From: Roseateles sp. XES5
Lineage (GTDB): Bacteria > Pseudomonadota > Alphaproteobacteria > Rhizobiales > Rhizobiaceae
Reading direction: 5' to 3'
Length of the DNA: 64,000 nt
NCBI RefSeq assembly: GCF_020535545.1
Contig: NZ_CP084752.1
Coordinates: forward strand, 124,001-188,000
The notes below the pieces were generated by a model, which made no database searches, was not told the DNA's origin, and saw nothing but the letters and a program-made list of their open reading frames with translations. Numbering within the stretch: the first letter of the stretch is position 1; each line of letters starts with the position of its first letter. The position numbers were made by a program, and so were the translations under genes. Of this stretch, positions 8,049 to 17,145 are shown one piece after another.

Positions 8049-9676
8049 AGCAGGTCGACGATATAGGCCGAATCGAAGCGCGAATCGAGCATGCCATAGG
8101 TCGAGCGCCAGCCCGAGGCGAGGCGCGTTTCGAGGAAGGCATCGGCAACGCGGCCGGCACCGGCGCGGTAAAGCTCGGCGGCGGCGGCGGCAAGCGCCAG
8201 TTGCTCGACCAGCATGCGGGCCGCGCCCTCGTCGCGCTCGCACAGCGACAGGCAGGCGCGCAGCACGTCCACCGTCTTCTTGCCGGACGGGCCGAGATCG
8301 CGGGCAAGCCCGGCGAAGAGCGTTTCGAACCGGTCCCTGCCCCCGCCGACGACGCGCATCAGGTCGAGCGCCATGACATTGCCGGAGCCTTCCCAGATCG
8401 CGTTGACCGGCGCCTCGCGGTAATGCCGCGCGATGGGCCGCTCCTCGACATAGCCGCTGCCGCCGATGCACTCCATCGCCTCATAGATGAGGGCGGGCGC
8501 GATCTTGCAGCACCAGTATTTGGTGACGGGCGTCATGATGCGGGCATAGACGGCGTCTTCCGCGCTGTCGCGCGCCTTGTCGAAGGCTTCGGCGAGGCGG
8601 AGCGCAAGCGCGGTGGCGCCGGCGACATCGAGCGCCATGTCGGCGAGAACGCGCGTCATGATCGGTTGGGCGACGAGCGGCTTGCCGAAAACGCTGCGGC
8701 CGCGCGCATGGTGCACGGCCTCGGCGAGCGAGGCGCGCATGATGCCGGCCGAAGCCAGCGCGCAGTCGAGCCGCGTCAGCGTCACCATGTCGAGAATGGT
8801 GCGCACGCCGGCATCGGGCGCGCCGAGCAGGAAGCCGAAGGTGTCGGAGAACTCGACTTCCGAGGAGGCGTTGGAGCGGTTGCCGATCTTGTCCTTGAGG
8901 CGCTGGAAGCGCAGGCCGTTGCCGGAGCCGTCCTCCAGCAGGCGCGGCACGAGGAAGCAGCCCATGCCCTCGCGGGTCTGCGCCAGCATGACGAAACCGT
9001 CGCTCATCGGCGCGGACATGAACCACTTGTGGCCGGAGAGGCGATAGATGCCCTCGCCCACCCGCTCGGCGGTGGAGGTGTTGGCCCGCACGTCCGTGCC
9101 GCCCTGCTTTTCCGTCATGCCCATGCCGAGCGTGATGGCGCTCTTCTGCATGGCGGGCTTGTTGGCGGAATCGTATTTGCGCGACAGGATCTTGCGGCCC
9201 CATTCGCGCTGCACCTGCGGCGAGGCGGAGAGCGCGGCGACCGAGGCGCTGGTCATCGTCAGCGGGCACAGATGGCCGCATTCGAGCTGGGCCGTCAGGT
9301 AGAAGCGCACGGCGCGCGCCTTGTGCGCCCGGCCCTGTTCGTCGGCGACGTTTTCCCACAGCGAGGAATGCAGGCCGCTCGCCATGGAGCGGCGCATCAG
9401 CGCGTGCCAGGCCGGATGGAAATCGACGACATCGATGCGCTCGCCGCGCGGCCCGTGGGTGCGCAGCTTCGGCCCGCCCTCGTTCGCCATGCGGGCAAGC
9501 TCCTGCGCTTCCGGCGAGGTCACATAGCGGCCGATCGCGTCGAACTCGTCGCGCAGCGCCTTGGGCATCGCATCGGTGGCGTCGACCAGCAGCGGATCGG
9601 AACGATAGGCGTTGATGCCCGACCAGAGCGGCGGCTGGTTGAGATCGGCAAGTTTCTGTTCGGTGTCGCGAGTCAT
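8030..9676 (-). CDS. aidB: AidB-like acyl-CoA dehydrogenase family flavoprotein
   Basis: A 548-residue acyl-CoA dehydrogenase homologue, close in length to AidB of Escherichia coli (541). The N-terminal part (N-Q-P-P-L-W-S-G-I-N-A-Y-R-S-D) and the long C-terminal extension are typical of the AidB branch, as is the FAD-binding G-M-G-M-T-E-K-Q-G-G-T-D-V loop at about residues 180-192. The E-C-I-G-G-S-G-Y signature is present. In E. coli AidB is induced by alkylating agents and binds DNA; in other bacteria the same name covers isovaleryl-CoA dehydrogenase-like enzymes. No regulatory site was recognised upstream. Confidence 0.85.
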   Translation of the reverse strand: MTRDTEQKLADLNQPPLWSGINAYRSDPLLVDATDAMPKALRDEFDAIGRYVTSPEAQELARMANEGGPKLRTHGPRGERIDVVDFHPAWHALMRRSMASGLHSSLWENVADEQGRAHKARAVRFYLTAQLECGHLCPLTMTSASVAALSASPQVQREWGRKILSRKYDSANKPAMQKSAITLGMGMTEKQGGTDVRANTSTAERVGEGIYRLSGHKWFMSAPMSDGFVMLAQTREGMGCFLVPRLLEDGSGNGLRFQRLKDKIGNRSNASSEVEFSDTFGFLLGAPDAGVRTILDMVTLTRLDCALASAGIMRASLAEAVHHARGRSVFGKPLVAQPIMTRVLADMALDVAGATALALRLAEAFDKARDSAEDAVYARIMTPVTKYWCCKIAPALIYEAMECIGGSGYVEERPIARHYREAPVNAIWEGSGNVMALDLMRVVGGGRDRFETLFAGLARDLGPSGKKTVDVLRACLSLCERDEGAARMLVEQLALAAAAAELYRAGAGRVADAFLETRLASGWRSTYGMLDSRFDSAYIVDLLYPPAR

Positions 9677-9848
9677 GAGCGGGTTCTAGCTCAAGTCGCG
9701 ACGCGACGAAACGGGGCGGCGGCGCCTCTCGCACGGTTGACGACACAAAAGCGTGGGAAGGCGCGAAAGCCGGCGCTCTTCGCCTTGCCGGGGCGGGATC
9801 GACATTCTATAGACCCCGCGTATCCACGACAGTTGAGGCGGAGCCCCC

Positions 9849-10790
9849 ATGGACTTCTTTCCGCATCGCCACCTTCTCGGTATCAAGGGTTTGACCGAGC
9901 AGGAAATCACCCACCTGCTCGACCGTGCCGACGAGGCGGTGAAAATTTCCCGCCAGCGCGAGAAGAAGACGTCGACCCTTCGGGGCCTGACGCAGATCAA
10001 TCTCTTCTTCGAAGCCTCCACCCGCACGCAGTCCTCCTTCGAACTTGCCGGAAAACGCCTCGGCGCCGACGTGATGAACATGTCGGTCGGCAATTCCTCG
10101 GTGAAGAAGGGCGAAACGCTGATCGACACGGCGATGACGCTGAACGCCATGCACCCGGACGTGCTGGTGGTGCGTCATTCCTCCGCCGGGGCCGCCGCGC
10201 TTCTGGCGCAGAAGGTTTCCTGCTCGGTGGTCAATGCCGGCGACGGCCAGCACGAACATCCGACGCAGGCCCTGCTCGACGCGCTGACCATCCGCCGCGC
10301 CAAGGGCAAGCTCTCGCGCATCATCGTCGCCATCTGCGGCGACGTGCTGCATTCGCGCGTCGCGCGCTCCAACATCCTGCTGCTCAACGCCATGGGCGCG
10401 CGGGTGCGCGTCGTCGCTCCGGCGACGCTGCTGCCGTCGGGCATCGCCGACATGGGCGCGGAGGTCTATCATTCCATGGAAGAAGGCCTGAAGGACGCCG
10501 ACGTTGTGATGATGCTGCGCCTGCAGCGCGAGCGCATGTCCGGCGCCTTCGTGCCGTCGGTGCGCGAATATTTCCATTATTACGGCCTCGACGCGCAGAA
10601 GCTGAAGGCGGCCAAGGAAGACGCGCTCGTCATGCATCCCGGCCCGATGAACCGCGGCGTGGAGATCGCCTCGGAGATCGCCGACGGCCCGCAGAGCGTC
10701 ATCGAGCAGCAGGTCGAGATGGGCGTCGCCGTCCGCATGGCCGTGATGGAAACGCTTCTCCTCTCGCAGAACCAGGGTGCCCGCGCATGA
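9849..10790 (+). CDS. pyrB: Aspartate carbamoyltransferase catalytic subunit
   Basis: A 313-residue enzyme that joins carbamoyl phosphate and aspartate to carbamoyl aspartate in pyrimidine synthesis. Visible signatures are the phosphate loop S-T-R-T-Q-S-S-F (near residue 60), H-P-T-Q-A-L-L-D, and the C-terminal M-H-P-G-P-M-N-R-G. The stop overlaps the ATG of the dihydroorotase-like gene by four bases (ATGA). No pyrI gene is present, so the holoenzyme is expected to be the PyrB-PyrC' type. Confidence 0.97.
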   Translation: MDFFPHRHLLGIKGLTEQEITHLLDRADEAVKISRQREKKTSTLRGLTQINLFFEASTRTQSSFELAGKRLGADVMNMSVGNSSVKKGETLIDTAMTLNAMHPDVLVVRHSSAGAAALLAQKVSCSVVNAGDGQHEHPTQALLDALTIRRAKGKLSRIIVAICGDVLHSRVARSNILLLNAMGARVRVVAPATLLPSGIADMGAEVYHSMEEGLKDADVVMMLRLQRERMSGAFVPSVREYFHYYGLDAQKLKAAKEDALVMHPGPMNRGVEIASEIADGPQSVIEQQVEMGVAVRMAVMETLLLSQNQGARA

Positions 10791-12079
10791 CCCGCACCAC
10801 CGTCCTGAAAAACCTCCGCATCCTCGACCCCTCGCGCAATCTCGACGAAAACGGTTCCATCGTCATCGAGAACGGCAGGATCGCCGCCATCGGCCGCGGC
10901 GCGCAGAACCAGGGCGCGCCCGAGGGCGCGGAGATCGTCGACGGGCGCGGCATGATCGCCGCCCCCGGCCTCGTCGATGCCCGCGTCTTCACGGGCGAAC
11001 CGGGCGGCGAACACCGCGAGACCATCGCATCGGCCGCCCGCGCGGCCGCCGCCGGCGGCGTCACCACCTTCATCATGATGCCGGATACCGATCCCGTCAT
11101 CGACGATATCGCGCTGGTCGAATTCGTGCTGAAGACGGCGCGCGACAAGGCCATCGTCAACGTGCATCCCGCCGCGGCGCTGACCAAGCACCTTGCCGGC
11201 GAGGAGATGACCGAGTTCGGCCTGCTGCAGGAGGCCGGCGCGGTCGCCTTCACCAATGGCCGCAACCCCATGCACAATGCGCAGGTGCTGCGCCGCGCCA
11301 TGACCTATGCCCGCGAATTCGGCAGCGTCATCGCGCTCGAAACCCGCGACAGGCATCTGGGCGCCGGCGGCGTCATGAACGAGGGGCTGCTGGCAAGCTG
11401 GCTCGGCCTTTCCGGCACGCCGCGCGAAGCCGAACTCATCCCGCTCGAACGGGACCTGCGCATCGCCGGGCTGACCCGCGCGAAATACCATGCCGCGCAG
11501 ATCTCGGTGCCGGAATCGGCCGAAGCCGTGCGGATCGCCCGCGAGCGCGGCGCGAACGTCACCTGCGCCGCCTCGATCAACCACCTGACGCTGAACGAGA
11601 ACGACATCGGCGAATACCGCACCTTCTTCAAGCTCTCGCCGCCGCTGCGCGGCGAGGATGACCGCAAGGCCATGGTCGATGCGCTCGCCAAGGGCGAGAT
11701 CGACATCATCGTCTCCTCGCACGATCCGCAGGACGTCGACACCAAGCGCCTGCCCTTCGCGGATGCGGCGGACGGCGCCATCGGCCTCGAAACCATGCTG
11801 GCGGCCGCGCTGAGGCTGCATCACAGCGGCGAGGTTTCCCTGATGCGCCTCATCGATGCGCTCTCCACGCGCCCGGCGAAGATCTTCGGCCTTGACGCCG
11901 GAACGCTCGCCTCCGGCGCGCGCGCCGACATCGTGCTGATCGATGTCGACGAACCCTGGCTCGCCACCAAGGACTGCTTCGTCTCGCGCTCCAAGAACAC
12001 GCCCTTTGAAGATGCCCGCTTTACGGGCCGCGCCGTTAGCACCTATGTTGCCGGCGAAAAGGTGCATTCGCTGGGTTGA
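10787..12079 (+). CDS. pyrC': Inactive dihydroorotase-like protein (PyrC')
   Basis: A 430-residue amidohydrolase-fold protein, co-translated with pyrB. Every catalytic position that can be checked is lost: the D-x-H-x-H metal motif is D64-A-R-V-F68, the H of the canonical Q-H-A-E-D strand is replaced in L-E-T-R-D (184-188), and the catalytic D of T-D-H-A-P is serine in S-S-H-D-P (310-314). In Pseudomonas such a protein forms the structural partner of PyrB. An active dihydroorotase must be encoded elsewhere. Annotation as an active pyrC would be wrong. Confidence 0.93.
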   Translation: MTRTTVLKNLRILDPSRNLDENGSIVIENGRIAAIGRGAQNQGAPEGAEIVDGRGMIAAPGLVDARVFTGEPGGEHRETIASAARAAAAGGVTTFIMMPDTDPVIDDIALVEFVLKTARDKAIVNVHPAAALTKHLAGEEMTEFGLLQEAGAVAFTNGRNPMHNAQVLRRAMTYAREFGSVIALETRDRHLGAGGVMNEGLLASWLGLSGTPREAELIPLERDLRIAGLTRAKYHAAQISVPESAEAVRIARERGANVTCAASINHLTLNENDIGEYRTFFKLSPPLRGEDDRKAMVDALAKGEIDIIVSSHDPQDVDTKRLPFADAADGAIGLETMLAAALRLHHSGEVSLMRLIDALSTRPAKIFGLDAGTLASGARADIVLIDVDEPWLATKDCFVSRSKNTPFEDARFTGRAVSTYVAGEKVHSLG

Positions 12080-12184
12080 ATTCCATGCCGGGCCGAAGGG
12101 ACGCGGCCCCGCGGAATTCGCCGGTCCCGGGCCTGCCCGGGGACGCAAGGCTGCGAAGACGAATACAGGAACGGGGGAACTGAC

Positions 12185-12798
12185 GTGTCCGATATCTTCA
12201 CCTGGCAGCTCGGCGGCCTGCCGACGCTGGCCGCCCTCGCCTTCGGCTATCTTCTCGGCTCCATCCCCTTCGGCCTGATCCTCACCCGCATGGCGGGGCT
12301 CGGCGACGTGCGCGCCATCGGCTCGGGCAATATCGGCGCGACGAATGTGCTGCGCACCGGCAACAAGAAGCTCGCCGCGGCGACGCTGCTGCTCGACGCG
12401 CTGAAGGGCACGGCCTCGGCCGCCATCGCCGCGCACTGGGGTCTCGACGCCGGCATCGCCGCCGGTTTCGCCGCCTTCCTGGGGCATCTCTGGCCGGTGT
12501 TCTTCGGCTTCAAGGGCGGCAAGGGCGTGGCCACCGCGGCCGGCGTGCTGCTGGCCTCGTGCCCGTCATGGTCGCGGTCTTCGCCGCGGTCTGGATCGGC
12601 CTTGCCTATCTCACGCGCTACTCGTCCCTCTCGGCCCTCATTGCAACCGCCGTATCTCCGGTTGTATTGTGGTTCACCGGTCACGAGAAGGTGGCGCTGC
12701 TCTTCGCCGTCCTGACCCTGATCACCTGGTGGAAGCACCGCGCCAACATCGCCCGCCTCATGAGCGGCACCGAAAGCAAGATCGGCAGCAAGGGATAG
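12185..12798 (+). pseudogene. plsY: Glycerol-3-phosphate acyltransferase PlsY, single-base frameshift
   Basis: From a GTG start behind GGGGGAA, the first frame encodes the PlsY core: [20 protein letters not shown] and K-G-G-K-G-V-A-T, as far as about codon 123. The remainder ([17 protein letters not shown]) continues in another frame to the stop at 12798. One missing C in GGCCTCG at 12553-12559 would restore a 204-residue protein of normal length. PlsY uses acyl phosphate to make lysophosphatidate and is normally essential, so a sequencing error is as likely as a real mutation. Confidence 0.85.
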
Positions 12799-12800
12799 CC

Positions 12801-13964
12801 ATGGACGACCGCAGCGCAGGGACACGGGGAATTGCGCTGACGGAAAGACAAAGGATCGCCTGGCTGCGGCTCATCCGCAGCGACAATGTCGGGCCGGTCA
12901 CCTTTCGCGACCTGATCAACCACTATGGCAGCGCCGAGACGGCGCTGGACATGCTGCCGGAGCTTTCCCGGCGCGGCGGCGCCTCCCGCAGCATCCGGAT
13001 CGCCGGCATGGCCGAAGCGGAACGGGAGATGGAGAGCGCCGCGCGGCACGGCGCCGCCTTCGTCGGCATCGGCGAACCGGACTATCCGCTCCTCCTGCGC
13101 CAGATCGACGGCGCCCCGCCGCTTCTTGCCGTCAAGGGCGACCGCAAGGCCGCCACCATGCCCGCCGTCGGCATCGTCGGCGCCCGCAACGCCTCCGCCG
13201 CCAGCATGAAATTCGCCGGCTTCATGGCCCGCGAGATCGGCCGCGCCGGCTACACCGTCGTCTCCGGCCTTGCCCGCGGCATCGACACGGCCGCGCACCG
13301 CGCCAGCCTCGAGACCGGCACCGTCGCCGCCATGGCCGGCGGGCTCGACAGGCCCTATCCGCCGGAGAATGTGGATCTGCTGGCGGAGATCACCGGCGGC
13401 CGGGGCCTTGCCATCAGCGAAATGCCCTTCGGCTGGGAGCCGCGCGCGCGGGACTTTCCCCGCCGCAACCGGCTGATCGCCGGCATGGCGCTCGGTCTCG
13501 TGGTGGTGGAGGCGGCCGTGCGTTCCGGCTCGCTGATCACCGCGCGCAACGCGGCGGATTTCGGCCGGCTGGTTTTCGCCGTGCCGGGTTCGCCGCTCGA
13601 ACCGCGCTGCGAAGGCACCAATGGCCTGCTGAAGGACGGCGCGACCGTCACCACGACGCCGCAAGACGTGCTGGACGCCCTCAGGCCGCTGGCCGAGCCC
13701 GATCTCTTTTCGCCCCGCAGCGGCGCCGCAGACCAGGCCGGAGAACGGGCGCTGGGCGTGTCGTCCACCATGCGGCTGCCGCCGAACGACCGCGAGCGCG
13801 ACCGGATCGCCGAGGCGCTGAGCCCGGTGCCGACCGACATCGACGACGTCATCCGCCATACCGGGATTGCCGCCGCGACCGTCTATCTCGTTCTGCTAGA
13901 GCTCGATCTTGCCGGCCGGCTTCACCGGCATGCCGGTGGCGGGGTCTCGATCGCCCCCGATTGA
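12801..13964 (+). CDS. dprA: DNA processing protein DprA
   Basis: A 387-residue DprA/Smf protein that loads RecA on incoming single-stranded DNA in natural transformation. It has a helical N-terminal part, a Rossmann-like DNA-binding core with G-I-V-G-A-R-N-A-S (about 125), S-G-L-A-R-G-I-D-T-A-A-H (about 155) and the R-N-R-L-I-A-G-M motif, and a C-terminal winged helix with R-D-R-I-A-E-A-L-S-P-V-P-T. It begins two bases after plsY. Its 3' end overlaps the convergent small gene by 69 bases. Confidence 0.95.
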   Translation: MDDRSAGTRGIALTERQRIAWLRLIRSDNVGPVTFRDLINHYGSAETALDMLPELSRRGGASRSIRIAGMAEAEREMESAARHGAAFVGIGEPDYPLLLRQIDGAPPLLAVKGDRKAATMPAVGIVGARNASAASMKFAGFMAREIGRAGYTVVSGLARGIDTAAHRASLETGTVAAMAGGLDRPYPPENVDLLAEITGGRGLAISEMPFGWEPRARDFPRRNRLIAGMALGLVVVEAAVRSGSLITARNAADFGRLVFAVPGSPLEPRCEGTNGLLKDGATVTTTPQDVLDALRPLAEPDLFSPRSGAADQAGERALGVSSTMRLPPNDRERDRIAEALSPVPTDIDDVIRHTGIAAATVYLVLLELDLAGRLHRHAGGGVSIAPD

Positions 13965-14150
13965 CAGCGGCCGGGCGCCGGACTGGATATCCCCCGCCTC
14001 CAGATAGGCCATCTCGATGAAATAGCGCAGCATGTCGGCGCCTTCATTGTCCGCGACGGCACGCAACTCGCCCAGCATCTGGCGGATATAGGCGATGTTC
14101 TGTTCTGCCGTATGGGCCGGCAGGGCGGGTTTTGATGTCTTTGGGTTCAT
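13896..14150 (-). CDS. Small conserved-looking hypothetical protein
   Basis: An 84-residue hydrophilic protein (start M-N-P-K-T-S-K-P-A-L-P-A-H) with an amphipathic helix pair: Q-N-I-A-Y-I-R-Q-M-L-G-E-L-R-A-V-A and A-D-M-L-R-Y-F-I-E-M-A-Y-L-E-A-G-D. No domain was recognised. It lacks a strong ribosome binding site but is preceded by a non-coding, AT-rich region that could hold its promoter. It overlaps the end of dprA on the other strand. Confidence 0.65.
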   Translation of the reverse strand: MNPKTSKPALPAHTAEQNIAYIRQMLGELRAVADNEGADMLRYFIEMAYLEAGDIQSGARPLSIGGDRDPATGMPVKPAGKIEL

Positions 14151-14466
14151 GGCTCCCCCACTGCAGTCGAAAACGCGAAATCACCGCCAAGTTGTGATTT
14201 CCATGCCCCAAGGACGATACAGCGATTATCCATAATTGCAACAACCGAATTATCTCGCTTTGGTTGCATTCATAGCCACCCAAATTGCATTTATTGGTGC
14301 ATAGTGGAAATCTTCCCCTTTTGGTTGCACATCGTTGCAATCCACTAATTTCAGCCCTACCTCTTGACCCGAACGCTTTCCCTGTTCATGTCGAAACACG
14401 ACTTCCCCCGGCGGAGACACGCCCCTTTCGCCGCGATGCAATCGCTGAGCGCCCGGTATCAGAGAA
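14151..14466. promoter_or_regulatory. AT-rich divergent regulatory region with repeated TTGCA words
   Basis: This 316-base region separates the small minus-strand gene from topA and is clearly poorer in GC than its surroundings. The word TTGCA occurs at 14236, 14264, 14285, 14325 and 14335, with a TGCA at 14298, often as GGTTGCA or AATTGCA. Such clustering within 105 bases suggests repeated binding of one regulator or a bent promoter. No coding frame is convincing. Confidence 0.5.
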
Positions 14467-17142
14467 ATGACGATGAATGTTGTAGTTGTGGAATCGCCCG
14501 CCAAGGCCAAGACGATCAACAAGTATCTCGGCCCCGGCTACAAGGTGCTTGCCTCCTTCGGCCACGTGCGCGACCTGCCGGCCAAGGACGGTTCGGTGCG
14601 CCCGGACGAGGACTTCGAGATGTCCTGGGAGGTCGACAGCGCTTCCGCCAAGCGCATGAAGGACATTGCCGACGCGGTGAAGGATTCCGACGGCCTGATC
14701 CTGGCAACCGACCCGGATCGCGAGGGTGAAGCCATTTCCTGGCACGTGCTCGACGTCCTGAAGAAGAAGCGCGTGCTCGGCGACAAGCCGGTCAAGCGCG
14801 TCGTCTTCAACGCCATCACCAAGGCGGCCGTGCTCGACGCCATGCGCAATCCGCGCGATATCGACACGCCGCTCGTCGACGCCTATCTCGCCCGCCGCGC
14901 GCTCGACTATCTCGTCGGCTTCAACCTGTCGCCCGTCCTGTGGCGCAAGCTGCCCGGCGCGCGCTCGGCCGGCCGCGTGCAGTCGGTGGCGCTGCGCCTC
15001 GTCTGCGACCGCGAATCCGAAATCGAGCGTTTCGTTTCGGAAGAATACTGGAACCTGTCGGCCCTCCTGAAGACGCCGCGCGGCGACGAGTTCGAGGCCC
15101 GCCTCGTCTCGGCCGAGGGCAAGCGCCTGCAGGCCAGGGCCATCGGCAATGGCGAGGAGGCGAACCGCCTCAAGACCCTGCTCGACGGCGCGGCCTACCG
15201 GGTCGAGAGCGTCGAGGCCAAGCCCACCAAACGCAACCCCTCGCCGCCCTTCACCACCTCCACGCTGCAGCAGGCCGCCTCCTCCAAGCTCGGCTTCTCC
15301 GCCTCGCGCACCATGCAGGTGGCGCAGAAGCTCTATGAGGGCATCGACATCGGCGGCGAGACGGTCGGTCTCATCACCTATATGCGTACCGACGGCGTGC
15401 AGATGGCGCCCGAGGCGATCGACGCCGCCCGCCAGGCCGTCGCCGAGCAGTTCGGCGCGCGCTACGTGCCGGAAAAGGCCCGCATCTATTCCACCAAGGC
15501 CAAGAACGCCCAGGAAGCCCACGAGGCGATCCGCCCCACCTCCTTCGACCGCACGCCGGACCAGGTGAAGCGCTACCTCGATCCCGACCAGCTCAAGCTC
15601 TACGACCTCGTCTGGAAGCGCGGCATCGCCAGCCAGATGGCCTCGGCCGAGATCGAGCGCACGACCGTCGAGATCGAGGCGGACAATGGCGGCCGCAAGG
15701 CGGGCCTGCGCGCCACCGGCTCGGTCATCCGCTTCGACGGCTTCATCGCCGCCTATACGGACCAGAAGGAAGATGGCGAGCAGTCGGACGACGGCGACGA
15801 GGACGGCCGCCTGCCGGAAATCAATTCCGGCGAAAAGGTCGCCAAGCAGAAGGTGAACGCCTCGCAGCACTTCACCGAGCCGCCGCCGCGCTATTCCGAA
15901 GCCTCGCTCATCAAGAAGATGGAAGAGCTCGGCATCGGCCGTCCGTCGACCTATGCCGCGACGCTGGCGACGCTGCGCGACCGCGAATATATCGTCATCG
16001 ACAAGCGCAAGCTGATCCCGGAAGCCAAGGGCCGCCTCGTGACGGCCTTCCTCGAAAGCTTCTTCACCCGCTATGTCGAATATGACTTCACCGCCGATCT
16101 CGAAGAGAAGCTCGACAAGATCTCGGCCGGCGAACTCGACTGGAAGCAGGTTCTGCGCGACTTCTGGAAGGACTTCTTCGCCCAGATCGAGGACACCAAG
16201 GAACTGCGCGTCACCAACGTTCTCGACGCGCTGAACGAAGAACTCGCCCCCCTCGTCTTCCCCAAGCGCGAGGACGGCAGCGATCCGCGCATCTGCCAGG
16301 TCTGCGGCACGGGCAAGCTCTCGCTGAAGCTCGGCAAGTTCGGCGCCTTCGTCGGCTGCTCGAACTATCCCGAATGCAACTACACGCGCCAGCTTTCCGC
16401 CGACGGCGGTTCGGACGCGGAGGCGGCGGCGGCCAACGAGCCGCAGAGCCTCGGCAAGGACCCGCATACCGGCGAGGAAATCACGCTGCGCTCGGGCCGC
16501 TTCGGGCCTTACGTGCAGCGCGGCGACGGCAAGGAGGCCAAGCGCGCCAGCCTGCCGAAGGGCTGGACGCCGGCGAGCATCGACCATGAGAAGGCGCTGG
16601 CCCTGCTCTCGCTGCCGCGCGACATCGGCCAGCATCCCGAGAGCGGCAAGATGATCTCGGCCGGCATCGGCCGCTACGGGCCATTCCTGCTGCATGACGG
16701 CGGCTATGCCAATCTGGAGACCGTCGAGGACGTGTTCTCCATCGGCCTCAACCGCGCCGTGACCGTGATCGCCGACAAGGCGTCGAAGGGTCCGGGCCGC
16801 GGCGGGTCGACACCGGCCGCGCTGAAGACGCTGGGCGACCATCCGGACGGCGGCGCCATCACGGTGCGCGACGGCCGCTACGGTCCCTATGTCAACTGGG
16901 GCAAGGTCAACGCCACCCTGCCGAAGGGCAAGGCGGCCGACAGCGTGACGATGGAAGAGGCGCTGGTGCTGATCGCCGAAAAGGCCGGCAAGACGCCCGC
17001 CAAGGGCAAGGCCGCCGCCAAGGCGAAGACCACCAAGACGGCCAAGAGCGCCGACACCAAGACGGGTGAGACCAAGGCGGCAAAGCCGAAGGCGAAGGCC
17101 GCGGCCAAGCCCAAGACCGCAGCCAAGGCAAAGAAGGCGTAA
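14467..17142 (+). CDS. topA: DNA topoisomerase I
   Basis: An 891-residue type IA topoisomerase that relaxes negative supercoils. In order: Toprim domain with V-V-E-S-P-A-K-A-K (near residue 8) and the metal motif D-P-D-R-E-G-E; the catalytic tyrosine in T-Y-M-R-T-D-G-V (about 310); a four-cysteine zinc ribbon (C-Q-V-C ... G-C-S-N-Y-P-E-C, about 610-640); repeated topoisomerase C-terminal G-R-x-G-P-Y/F-V/L motifs; and a Lys/Ala-rich tail of about 50 residues, common in alphaproteobacteria. ATG 14473 is an alternative start. rnr follows after three bases. Confidence 0.97.
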   Translation: MTMNVVVVESPAKAKTINKYLGPGYKVLASFGHVRDLPAKDGSVRPDEDFEMSWEVDSASAKRMKDIADAVKDSDGLILATDPDREGEAISWHVLDVLKKKRVLGDKPVKRVVFNAITKAAVLDAMRNPRDIDTPLVDAYLARRALDYLVGFNLSPVLWRKLPGARSAGRVQSVALRLVCDRESEIERFVSEEYWNLSALLKTPRGDEFEARLVSAEGKRLQARAIGNGEEANRLKTLLDGAAYRVESVEAKPTKRNPSPPFTTSTLQQAASSKLGFSASRTMQVAQKLYEGIDIGGETVGLITYMRTDGVQMAPEAIDAARQAVAEQFGARYVPEKARIYSTKAKNAQEAHEAIRPTSFDRTPDQVKRYLDPDQLKLYDLVWKRGIASQMASAEIERTTVEIEADNGGRKAGLRATGSVIRFDGFIAAYTDQKEDGEQSDDGDEDGRLPEINSGEKVAKQKVNASQHFTEPPPRYSEASLIKKMEELGIGRPSTYAATLATLRDREYIVIDKRKLIPEAKGRLVTAFLESFFTRYVEYDFTADLEEKLDKISAGELDWKQVLRDFWKDFFAQIEDTKELRVTNVLDALNEELAPLVFPKREDGSDPRICQVCGTGKLSLKLGKFGAFVGCSNYPECNYTRQLSADGGSDAEAAAANEPQSLGKDPHTGEEITLRSGRFGPYVQRGDGKEAKRASLPKGWTPASIDHEKALALLSLPRDIGQHPESGKMISAGIGRYGPFLLHDGGYANLETVEDVFSIGLNRAVTVIADKASKGPGRGGSTPAALKTLGDHPDGGAITVRDGRYGPYVNWGKVNATLPKGKAADSVTMEEALVLIAEKAGKTPAKGKAAAKAKTTKTAKSADTKTGETKAAKPKAKAAAKPKTAAKAKKA

Positions 17143-17145
17143 GGC

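Noticed and set aside
7058..12079. A 1673-codon open frame on the plus strand upstream of and including the dihydroorotase-like gene
   Set aside because: Only the part from 10787 is real. The rest runs antisense to aidB and out of frame with pyrB, an effect of high GC with few stop codons.
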